NCBI RefSeq assembly: GCF_000237925.1
Contig: NC_031502.1
Coordinates: forward strand, 2,084,031-2,148,030
DNA length: 64,000 bases
Direction: 5' to 3'
Origin: Schistosoma mansoni
Lineage: Eukaryota > Platyhelminthes > Trematoda > Strigeidida > Schistosomatidae
The notes beneath the pieces are model-generated. The model was not told where the DNA came from and searched no databases. It worked only from the letters and a program-made list of their open reading frames with translations. Position numbers and translations under genes: made by a program. Below are positions 33,538-46,700 of the stretch, piece by piece. The stretch's first letter is position 1; the number at the start of each line of letters is the position of its first letter.

Positions 33538-36500
33538 CATTTAATAATATTTTAATTTATATGTAAGCACTCAGATAAGTTTGGGTTCCAGTATATTAAC
33601 TAAAAGTCGGCTAACGACAATTAATTTAAACAAGTGGACCGATGTTATCGATAAAAAATATGTATAATAGCACTAGGTAGTCTAAATGATTTGTTTATCT
33701 ATGATGGTACTAAATTTTTAGACAAGCATGTTGTTTAAGTAAATTAAAAGCTGATTCTCCAGTCTCTATCGAGAAAGTCTCTGTACAAACTTGGACTTTT
33801 CACTACACTTACCAGTCAAAGAAGAAAAGGGTAACAGTAGTCTCAGCCATTGTTTCATAGTGGGAGTTGCGAATAATTAGCTTAGTACACAAGCATATTA
33901 AATTATGATTAGTGTATGCAGTATAACACATCACATTTTCAGTGAATAAAAAGTATCAGTTCTTTTTTTATAGGTTGTTATTTCACTTGTTGGAACGCAT
34001 TTCTAGCTAGTTGTCTATATGCATCGTTAAGCTTAGGCGTATGATTTTAAACGACAACCTTTTATTAATCTATTTAGTTCTAAATTTGCATCAACATGTG
34101 TTATATTGTCATAATATATCACTTACTTTAGTGCCCAAAGTTGATGACAAGGGACCATGAGAAGCCTTAAAGTTGTAGAGCTAAAAAGTGTTACTAATTT
34201 GTCGAGTTTCTGGTTGAGTTCAGCGAGATATTAAAAGTCAGGCGTGAGAGATCAAAAATATAGAAAATCAGTTCTAATAAGATGGTTCGGTAAATCTTAT
34301 TGTTATATAGATACCTATCCGTACTTTCTATTTATATCAACGTTTCCTTATTTAGTGTTTGCTTGTTAACTAGCTAGGAGCAACCAAAATAAAACATGCC
34401 ATTAGTCCGTGAAGTTATCGAATATCGGTCTGCGCCATGTTGATAGATGCGAACTACCTGATTGGGGTCTGCTCGATAATCCTCATTGTTAGGATGACCC
34501 TGTAATTTTCTCGCAAGTGACATGACAAGCTCATGGGTCATCAAGGAGCATTTCAACCAATCAGCGATTAATTAGAAGTTATGTTACTAAAATAACGAAA
34601 ATGGAAAAGTCACATGTGGGGATCCTGATTGGCTGATTTATACACTGCTACTATGTTTAACAGTATTCTAGAACTTTCAGTGAAACTCAAGGTTTATTAA
34701 ATTACTATAAAATCCCTATATTTTCTGTACATAAATGAACCCTGTAGTAAAGTGCTTCCCACACACTTTGTGCCTTTTCTCTGGTCTTCAAGTCGGTGTA
34801 TAGTTCTAGCTCGGGGGTACGGAACTAGCTTAGGGAAGCAAATATAGCATTCAAAATCGGCCAGACGTAACACTCATCGATGGTTGAAAATGTTGGGTGA
34901 AGTGGCCCATTTGTATTCATACTTTAACATTTTTGAGATTTTGAACTCTAGTATTTTTTCACTTATATCTTCACTTTATCTGTTCCAACCACATTTTCAA
35001 TGCTTAGTCTTTTTTTATCATCGCTACCACATTATTTCGACTCCTTTGTTATTCATCTCATCGTAATAAAGTGACATGTCCAGCGTACTTTGTCCGAGGC
35101 TGTATATTGATTATGATTGACTAATTCCGAAAGAGTTATGTTATCTTATTGCCGATATCCATTTAAATGTTTCTGATCCCAACAATGAAATTTTTCTTAT
35201 TACAGAATCAAAAGCTTGGGAATTGGATACACTTCGTGGTCATTTTAACAATGTTAGCTGTGTTGTGTTTCATCCCAGACAAGACTTGTTACTTTCTGAT
35301 TCTGAGGATAAATCTATCAGAATATGGGATTTAGCCAAACGAACTTGTGTGTCAACTATTCGTCGAGATTCAGATAGATTTTGGGTTTTAAACGCTCATC
35401 CGAAACTAAATTTATTTGCTGCTGGTCATGATACAGGATTTGTTGTTTTCAAGTTGGAACGTGAGAGACCTGCATTTACAGTATATAAAGATTATATGTT
35501 CTATGTGAAGCTTCCTCATTTAAGACGAGTTGACTTTGCTGTTACGAAAGATGTTCCCGTTATTCAATTACGAGAGTAAGTTTTTTTCATGTATATATTT
35601 TCACATTCTAACAATGTCATCAAATTATATTTAATTTTATTAAACATATCATTCCTCACAATACAGGTGTATAGGATCAGCGCTCAATTTAACGATGAGA
35701 ATTTCTCGTTTGAGTACTGACATAAATTCATGGGTTTTTATTTTAGACAATTTTCATGGTGAAGTAATATGATCAACAAGAATGTGAATTATTCATGACT
35801 GATGACTGTGATGAAATATTCTACGGTTTGACGACCTACGTTCATCAACTTGTACATAAGAAATATTTCAGGGTCTCATGCCAACCAATTAACATGTCAA
35901 CACAGTCCACGCAATATCTAGTCAATTAAAGCCATGCCCATATTGCAACTTGATAGAATTTGATCAGTACTAGAAAGACTACATAAACATGACATGAGTC
36001 ACTGCCAAGTGGTCATTCAGTGATTGTAAATTATGTACTTATTTTCTTAGAAAGTATGAACGTAGATTTTAGAATCTGGCCACTTCCATTTATATTTTCA
36101 TTGAAGATTTATCTACGTTTTCGGTGTTATATGACATGAAATCACTAAATGATATGTGTTCAAGTCATCAATCGAAATTATAACTACAGTTCTCTTCTGT
36201 TCCGCGTTTGCTATTTCTTTTATACCCTAGTGTATTAGGTTTTACCAATTACACGTCTAACCTGTAACATTCACCTTGAGTCGACCCAAGCTAAGCTCCT
36301 TCTGGTTCACTATCCGTAAACCTGTCTTTATTCCAAAGAGAAGTCAGCAGCTAACCTCTATTGTATTACATTTTCAAGTACACATGGGTTTATATAAACA
36401 TACTGAACCACATTACACCAGAAAATGAGAAATCACAATTGTACATTAGCAACCCAAAGTAGCTGCAAACAAGGCAAGTTCAGAATAACTGATTAATAAT

Positions 36501-39500
36501 AAAATAGGAATAAGTAATATAATAATAGTGATTTAAATGGAAACTTATGATAAACGGAATATATAAACGTCGCAATTCAGTTACTTAGTTATTTTACAAT
36601 AAAAATATCTTTAATAATAACCTTAAACTAGTTCTAGAAACTACTATTTCTTCAATATTTATTGTGATGTATAAGTTGGTCTTATGTTCGATAAAATAGT
36701 ACTGTTTTGATAACTACCTTAATACAATACTCATTTACAGTGTTCCGTTTTTATCGTATACAGATTGTTGACGTACAGTTTTGTTATAATTTCTCTTATT
36801 ATGACCCAGCTATTCCTATTGCTTAGTATTCTTGGACACCAATACACTCGAAAAGTCCCCAAATCAAAATGCGGTTGAATAAGGAAGAAATTATATTTCG
36901 AATAACAAGGATAAATGGAAATAAGAAGCACAATAAGAAATACGTTAGTATATTTATAGTTTTCACATGAGAAGATCCTAGATTCTTTTCCAGGTATCAA
37001 CTAGCGCTGATTGGATAAGAATTAGCCAATCAGCGTGCACCAACACAATCGTGCATGGAACATGCTTTGATCCAATCTATGTACCACTAACAAATTTTAT
37101 AAATGAGAATAATTTGAACCTGTCTAACCTAACAATAGTAATATAAAAATGAGAAGTTATCGGTTTCGTCTTTTTTACTCTATTAATAGAGGTCGTGGTC
37201 AAGCTGTAAGTGTTGGTTACAATCCAATTGAGAATGCCATGTTAGTCTTAAGTCGGCCACGTCAAAGTGAACTAAACGCATCAGCTAATATGTCCATAAC
37301 AAGTGGAACTAGTATGGTCTATGATTTGTATATGTTACCTAAAACAATGGGTAGTAGTAATAGTCAACCTGAACATGTTGAAAGTCGGTCAGGTAGCGGA
37401 ATCGCTGTCGCTTGGATTGGTCGTAATAGATTCGCAGTTTTGGAAAGTTCTGGATCAGTAAGTAGTATTTATTTCCTTGAATCTGTTTATTTTTTATGTA
37501 CTATGATATTTTTTCCAGTAACTACTTTAAAAATATGATGTTTTCTACAAAGTAACACGAATGTAGTGCGTATTATGTGCTGTTAATTGGTACCAGTCCA
37601 ATTTGTCGTTCTTCGCACCAATACAAGGAAAAAGAAAGTTTACAAGATCCATAGCAATAAAATCGAAATAATACTGACAATACGAAGATGTCATATGTAT
37701 AGAGTATCGTTAGTCGGAAAATGAATGATAAAGTCTCGTTGTGCATGATGTATCAAATTAATATTAATTCAAGATCTAAGGGAAGAATGTTTATAGTTGC
37801 ATTATTACTGTATTCTCCTATACTAGGCGTCACACTTACCGTACAGTAACAAGTGTCAACAACTATCAACAAATATTTGAGTACTATTCAGTGTTTAATA
37901 TATGTACTTTGTATTGTAACACAGAATAATTCGTTTGTTTATGGGCTAAGTGATAACATCATTACAATACGGAGTTATATAACAATATCTAGTCTCAGAT
38001 CACATACTTTTCATCGAATGGTGACAACAAGAATATAACTGGGCGAACTTTCACACTCTGATTCATTAGTAAACTTCTGTTAATACTCAGGAATAATTTT
38101 AGGTCTGAGTGAGTTATTTATTGTTTAAAGTGAGTTCTTGATCTTCATCAATTAAATTATTTGCTCCTATTGTCAAATTGAAAACCATGTTTTAAATAAT
38201 TTCCCATTGGTAAAATCGTTTCCCAAAGAACTAGAAATTTTTGTCTTCAGCTTACTTCGTCATTGTCTGTAATGCCAATTGTTATTTCATATTGAGTCGG
38301 AAGTTATTACCTTTGATTTATCTTATATTTGCCAGTCAGTAATAATCATCAACATAAGACACGAGATGAAATTGGAACGCTGAATATCAACGGAGTCGAG
38401 ATAATAATGTAGCAGCACTGACAATGAAAAAGATTTGACATTTACAAGTGTTTAGAAAGTCAGAATGAAGAAGTATTTATGAAGGAATACTGGGACTTAA
38501 TATTTAGAAGCAGAGTGAATGCTTGTGAACCATTTCATCCAACAACACTGATGACAATTATCCCTCGGGTCTTAACCTAGTAGTCTGCATTTGCCGAGAT
38601 GAATCAGAGTAGCAGTCAGTAACTTCATGAACTAACGTCACGTTTATATATGGATTCTCTTAGCTTTCTTTCATCATACTCTTACACTGACTAACATTGC
38701 CATTCGACATAGGGACTGTATATGTAGACAGAACATATGTCAAATCGTTTCAAAATCTTTTCTTGAGTGACTTTATCATATATGTTATGACTTACCTAGC
38801 CGTTGCCAATTTGTTATGTTTTTGACCTAGGCGGTAGCCAATTGTTATGACTTGATCAAGGTCGTCGCTGATTCGTTATGACCTTACGAACTTAACAAGG
38901 ACGTAATTCGCGTAAATTGCCCACCAATAGAATACGCCTTCTACGACCTTCTCACTGTGACAATGACGTTCGATTGGTATGAGTAATCTAGCGCCCTTAT
39001 TGGTCCTTATCCGCCCAACCCGTCCACTTGAGTCCAAAAACACCAATATCAGCCTCGGCAATACGAATCATTTATTTCAAGCATACTTTGTTTATATATC
39101 AGACAGGCAGGCAGGCCACATCATACCATAAAATAGAAAATAATATTTGTACAAAACCAAGCCAAATGAGGCTGTAAGCGTGGGAGACAATAATCAATAA
39201 AACTGAGTATAACATCGGGACAGTAAATCATATAGTAATAATCAATAGGTCAAAATGAAGCTTACAATAAGATGAATATAGATATAGATAATCTAGTTAC
39301 CGAATAGTTATACAATAAGAATGATAGTCCAATAGTAGGTCCTGCAAGTTACCCGTACTTATGTCTTCGCTACTACATAACAATATATGACCTTAGTTTC
39401 CCATATTTTAAGTGATTTTGTTTATCTTCTTTCTTCGTCAGATTGTTATAAAAAATCTTTCAAATGAAAATGTTAAAAAAGTATCTTATTCTGGTGTTGA

Positions 39501-40678
39501 TCAATTTTTTTATGCTGGAACTGGTAATTTATTAATTCGTGATTCTAATGGGATCAGTCTATGTGATGTTGCAAATAAACGTACTTTATCAACATTGAAA
39601 CATATCAAGGTAAATGTTTTCTGTTGATATAACACTTTGGATTTACTTAAACATAATGTTAATTTATGTAAATAAGTAATTTAATCCTTAAGAGTTTGAA
39701 TTTAGCTAATGAGTTTTTAGTTAAGACGAGATGCACTTCCTGAATCCCATTCCTAGTTACAATTCATTTCTTTTTTGGATACATTAGTGATAAATTGTTT
39801 TACCCTAAGACTAATTATATTCTGGTAATATAAAAAGAGAATCAAAACAAGACATAGGAAAAAAGAAATAGGTCTCAAATGTTCAACAACTTTGTTTCTA
39901 TCGGACTAATCTTAGATAGACGACTAATAAAAATCAGGAATCATTGAACAGCTGTTTAATCCTAGTGCCTGACTCTTCATCAGTGCACATCAGCAATATC
40001 ACTAAGAATTGAACACGAACCGGCGGTCGCTTAACGTGAGCAGTCTTCCTACATAGTTCAGTTAAGCAGTCGTGCTTCCTAAGGTTAAAGTGTAATCGTA
40101 TACTATGATGAAGCCTCACATTTCCAATGTTTGTACGTAAGTTATCCATATAGGTACGAGAATAACCGATATATTTTCATCTTATCAACTTCTGTGGTAA
40201 CAAGACAAACTGTGGTTGTACTATAAACTAAGTTATTTGCTTTTCATATATTTTGGTTCATTTTAGTACATTCGTCATGTTATTTGGTCACCTGATGGTC
40301 AATATGTTGCTATGTTCACTAAACTATACCTTTATTTATGTGATCGACATCTGGAAGTCAAAGCTACTGTACATGAAACTGTTAGAATTAAAAGTGGGGC
40401 TTGGGAAGAACATGGTGTTTTCGTCTATACAACAAGTAATCATATTAAATATTGCCTCTTAAATGGGTAAGTCACAATCACTAAAATAAACTATTTTTCT
40501 AATCTCTGTAACCTCTGCCCCTAAATTTTTTTTGTGTGTGTACGCTATGCTCGAGGTATTAGAATATCACCTGGGACCGGCGAACAGAACGAAATTCAAC
40601 AACACGACAGGACAAGCTAAGCTATTACACTTCGCCACAGCCCTACTAGCTAAAGGGAGAAGACCCTATTCAGCCGGG

Positions 40679-40732
<54 letters not shown>

Positions 40733-43700
40733 AATTCAAATCTCCATAATAAAATACAGAAATGAGTTTACGAATCCATTTCTGGAGATCTAACATCCTT
40801 CAGCAGTGTTTGGTATTAGCTTGATTTTTTTCTTTCTGGAAACCTTTATTCTCATCCCGAGATAAATACGTAATTAGATCTAATAACATTAAACTTTGTC
40901 ATTCTAAGGTAATTGTATTAGTGGAGACCGTATCTTACACTTTGCACTTCCATAGACTGATGTACATAAGCACATCTAGACTTTCAGAAGTGTTTCAGTG
41001 GGCTTAAAAGTCAATTCAACCTCTTTATCAGTTAAAAATTCCATTTGTCTTAGCAAATTTATGGAACTTCCAACTTTGTTTGAAATGGTTCTCACAAACT
41101 TAGTAGTAAGTTTAGAATAACTGTCATCTAATGGTAATATTGTTATTATTCTAACTAAAAATGGTTGTTTTATTTTCCAAGACATTTCTATATTTTTACT
41201 AAATTGGAAGGTAGCAATCGTTAAACTATATCATTTAATATTGCATTAGAATAATTGAACTCACATTATTATTATTTTTATTTTTAACATAGCGATTATG
41301 GAATAATTCGAACACTTGAATTACCTGTTTACATTACACGAGTTCGTGGCAATTCAGTATATTGTATAGATAGAGATTGTTCACCACTTGTATTCACCAT
41401 AGATCCTACAGAGTTTCGTTTCAAATTAGCTCTAATTAATCGTCGATATGAAGAAGTGAGTAATCATGTGTTAAGTCATATCTATTTAATATTTTTTATT
41501 TGAGTTAACCAGAGAAACCATTTAAAAATTGATATATCAATTAATGTGATTCACTTTATACCAATCCTTCAGAATCTGTAAGTAAACAGAATCCTGCTTT
41601 TAGGCGTAAATTATATATTCTCAGAATAGTATATCTACCGCTTATAGACGAAGATGAATGTCTATGACTCTCTCTCGTTCTTTATAGTTGTCTAGCTAAT
41701 ACTAACTTTTAACTCAAACTATCAAGCAATAACTTTTTGTATCTTATTACGCTTTTTATAAATTGGACATTTCACGAAGGTTTAGATAATATACTCTGAA
41801 ATGCTTCCTTTATCTAACTATTGGACCATTGTTCATCCAGTTTTACAGCATTCATTAAGTAGGCAACAAAACTTCCTATCTACTACCTCAGAAATTACCT
41901 AGTTTCACCATCGTGAACCATAATGAGTAATTCAACGAAAGATGTCATCTTGCCGCTGTTTTGTTCTATCTACATGCCATAGTTACAAGTCTCTGTTTAT
42001 TATAAATCTTGTCATGTATTCAATTTATTCAAGTACGTCAATATGGCAGTTTATCCAATAAATTCTATGTTTCATTATTTAATTATTGAGAAAATTTCCT
42101 ATTCATAGGTTCTTCATATGGTTCGTAATTCAAATCTTGTCGGGCAAGCTATAATTGGTTACTTAGAAAAGAAAGGTTATCCAGAAGTCGCACTACATTT
42201 TGTCAAGGATACACGAACAAGATTTTCATTAGCTATGGATTGTGGTCAATTAGATGTTGGCTTAGAAGCTGCTCAAGCATTAGATGATAAAGCTTGCTGG
42301 GAAAGACTTGGTGAATAAGCTTTGAAACAAGGTAAACTACAATTAGTGGAAATGACTTATCAACGAGTTAAAAATTTTGATAAACTCACATTCCTATATT
42401 TGATTACTGGAAATTTGGAAGAAATTAAAAAAAATGATGAAAATTGGTAAGTGGGATTTTTTTGTATTCTTGGTTCGCACATAATCACTAATGAATACTA
42501 AGTTTTAATAATAATCTTAAATTTTCAATGGTTGCATTCTACAGTTAACTGTTTTAACAAAACATTCGTAGGTAGATAGGCAGTGTAAATGAGAAAATTA
42601 ATTTTGAATTATCTAATTATTACTGCTCTATACATAAAATGCCTATTAAAAATAACTTTAATTCATAGATTGCTTTCCTGTTTGGTTACAATTTGATTGG
42701 TACTTTTATTTTTCCTACACTCATCCATCCATGGTAGCGATGATATGAAATATCAAGGTTAGGGGTGTCAGATGGATTAGAGTTTTTTTTTTTCAACTGC
42801 TTTATTCCTAAACTTTAATTGTTAAATGAATGTATTTTCCCTGTTGTTATCAGTTAACTATATTTAATAATGAGTAAATGATCAGTTGAATGTACAGTAC
42901 TTTTTATGGTAGTTTATCGTCTGCTTATTTTTTTCTGGTTTTCCTTCATCCTTTTATGATAAACACTGCTTACAATAACCACTAATTTATTTTTTTTACT
43001 CTTGGGGGGAGCTCATTTCATAATATTAATATTGTGGTAAGGCTAAACCTACTCTATCCAGTCGAGCGCTATTGGTTGATATTACTTGCCTTTAAACTTG
43101 TTTGTTTTATCAGTATGATTATTATTTAAACACATAAGCTTTGAGGCCCATATGCACTATTGGTTTACACTCAGGGTTCTCCAACTCCCCTAGGTGGATC
43201 CTCCGTACCTACCAAGCTAGTTTAAGCGTCGATACTCTCTTTTCATCCTCTCAATTTCGTAGGCAACACCCCAGCATCGAGAAAGAAGTCAGTAGGACTT
43301 CCCTGGCAGTGGCTAAATACATGCAGCTATATGTGGGAGCATTCCAAGAGGGAGAGTGGTTTCTCCTCACCCTTGGTCATACCAGGGCATTTAAAGACAT
43401 TTCATCCGTAGAATGAATAAAAAACTTTTTTGTAACAAATCCTTTTCTTTTTTCTTTTGTAGCTGAAATCCGAAAGGACACATCAAGTCATTATCATATT
43501 GCATTACTTTTGGGTGATGTTGCTGAACGTGTAAAACTACTACGTAATTGTGGACAGAGTAAGTAATAAATTCTAGAAAACTTTCCAATATTTTTTTCAA
43601 TGAAAGCAATAAACTAAACTAATAGTATGTGTCATGCTACAAAACGTCAGAAGACCACATCTTATTCACAGTATTCACCAGTGAACTACTCAAAATATAC

Positions 43701-46700
43701 ATTGAAAAACTGAAATAAACACACTTGTTGATTTTCAAAGTATAAAGGATTTGATGTTAAAGTTGTGATCTATAGGCTCAGGGTGCGTGACCGAAGATTT
43801 TGGGCTCAATTTCAGCATGTGGCATCTCGGATGCTTGCTACTGAAACGTCCCATACTAGGACGGAGTGTCCGTCCAGTACCATCCACGTTTTAATGGTGG
43901 TTTAAGTTAGATCAGTTCATGACTTTAATGAAATATCCAAATTGTTTTTATTTACTCATTCGACTTTAATTAATCATGGAGCGTAGGAATTTTGGCAAGT
44001 CATGAATTAATATTCTTTTCTTATAAATGATTCCTTATTGTTTGATTTGGTCGTGTATATATAGCACTAACTAAACCTCTCTGCTTCACAGTCAATGAAC
44101 CTTCTTAACACTTTTATTTAATGCACATATATTTTGATATAACTGTGTACTAAAAAGAGTATGCACTATACAAAATAACAATCGAAGAAATCAAACTGAG
44201 AAGAGTACAGTCAAAAAAAATAAGTGAAGAAGAATGATACTTAATTGTATATACAATTCTGGAAAAAATTCTTTCAGTTGAGGCAGTTACTTTCTTTTTT
44301 TATGATAGCATGGTCGTCATTAGCTTCTATTTTAAACCACGTCTGGTTGCATCTCAAGTCACCGAGTTGCACCATTTCTAGAACCTCAACCAGAGAGTTG
44401 TGACGAACAGATGGATAGCTGTCCTGTACGACATCTATCATATCATAGCCTCGTGTCACAATATGCTCTAAACTTAATGACTTCTTTCTAATCAACCTTT
44501 TAAAAACTAATGTAATACCTCACTCACGATTTGGTTAACTGTACAGGTCATGTATTAAGTTGGTGAATATGTAGATGTAACATGTGTACGTGTAAGAGAA
44601 AAGAAAAAAGAAAGTGGGCACATGTGTTCTATTAGTTTTATACGCAATGTTATTCAGTTAATGAAAATATTTGTTGTCTTTCTATAGAACCACTTGCCTA
44701 TCTTACCTCTGCTACACACGGTCTTCAACAGGAAACTAAAGAGTTGGAGGAGCAGCTCACTGCATTATCGTTACAATCTGTACCAGGTGATTCAAATGTT
44801 TCTTTTGTACCGGAAATCGATTCAAATGCCAGCTTAATAATGCCATCACCGCCTATTCTTCGAGCTGATAAAATTACTGATGGAAAACCTTCAGAAACTG
44901 ATTGGCCTCTTCTAAGTATACAATTAGATTTCTTTGAAACAGCAATAGCTCAACGTCGAAATGCTGCATTAAAGTCAAATAATAAAAATGATGAACAAGA
45001 TAGCAAACTAATTGGTACTTCTGTGGCATCAGCCAGTTTACTTTTAGATACAGAAGATGTACCTGAAGGCGCTTGGGGAAAAGATGCAAATCTTGAACTT
45101 GATGGTAAATTTAATTTATCATGTTAGTTTTGTGTTTTTTTTGGTAATTTTATTGAGTTCACTAGTCTTTCTTTACTCTAGACTACATCAAACCAATAGT
45201 TTTCTGTTTATTGAATTGTCATGTAATCAAGACAAGAAGTGTTCTGAAAGTTACTCAACTTACATTGTGCTATATACTGAAATTCCGCCTGGTTGTGGCG
45301 AAGATGAAACTGGAGCTAGAGAAACACTGGACAACTAGGGGAACACCATTACAAAGGTTCAATACAGCCTTCCTTTGAGATACTAACAAACTCAACCAAT
45401 TCAAGATAACTCTCAACAACAGGTTCTAAACTCTACAGGATCCACTGAAAGAAGAAACTACTATGGAGGACAACTAGAAAGGGATCAAAGAAGCATTAAC
45501 TTCAACGTGTCAGGAGGTTCTGGGTCTCAAAAAGCATCATAAGGAATGGATCTGTATGGGAACCCTGGAGAAATTGAAAAAAAAGGAAGAACAAGAAGAC
45601 AGCAGTTAACAACAGTCGAACATGAGCAGGGAAAGTCAGGACACAAACAGATTGCGAAGAAGCAAACAAACAAGCGAAAAAGAACATGAAAGCCGACAAG
45701 CAGAAATACATGGGAGAACTAGCAACAACGGCGGAAAAAGCTGCTAGAGAAGGGGACACGAAACAACTATATGATACAACGAAGAAACTACCAGGGAGAC
45801 ATAGTAAACCGGAAAGACCTGTCAAGGATAAAGAAGGAAAGACAATCACGGAGATTCAAGAACATAGGCGTACTGTGTCTCAGATTGATTACAGCCACGA
45901 TTACATTATTTGCTCCATATGAGAAAGAGGGTCTCTTATTAAAATCGATATACATGAAAAATTTCAGTATATTACTTACTTACGCCTGTCACCCCTCTTG
46001 GTGGAGCATAGACCGCCCACCAGCACTCCCCATCCAACCCTGTCCTGGGCAATCCTTTCCAGTTGCTATCCATCCTTTTTATATCTGCTTTTATTTCCTG
46101 GCGTAATGTGTTCTTTGCCCGTCCTCTTTTCCGCTTCCCTTCAGGATTCCAGGTTGGGGCTTGTTTCGTGATGCAGTTTGGTGATTTCCTTAATGTATGT
46201 CTGATCCACTTCCAACGTCTTTTCCTAATTTCCTCTTCAGCTGGAAGCTGGTTTGTCCTCTCCCATAAAACTCTGTTGCTGATAGTATCCGGCCAGAGAA
46301 TGTTGAGTAGTTTGCGTAAACAACTGTTTATAAATACTTGTACTTTCTTGACGATGTATGTATTTGTTCTCCATGTTTCAACTCCGTACAGTAGGACTGT
46401 TTTGACGTTCGTATTGAAGATTCTGACTTTGATATTGAATGACAGTTGTTTTTAGTTCAAGTTGTTCTTTAATTGTAGGAATGTGGTCCTTGCCTTGCCA
46501 ATCCTCGCCTTTACATTTGCATCAGATCCTCCTTGTTCATCAATGATGCATCCCAGATACGCGAATGTTTCCACATCTTCCAGAGTTTCGCCATCAAGTG
46601 TAATTGGCTTGGCGTTCTCCGTGTTGTATTTGAGAATCTTGTTTTTTCCTTTGTGTATGTTGAGGCCTATTGATTCAGAGGCTGCTACATTAGTTGTCTT

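Noticed and set aside
37149-37189. ATG-led extension of COPA exon 6 ([11 protein letters not shown]...)
   Set aside because: It lies before the acceptor AG at 37188-37189; the exon 5 phase and alpha-COP similarity begin only after it.
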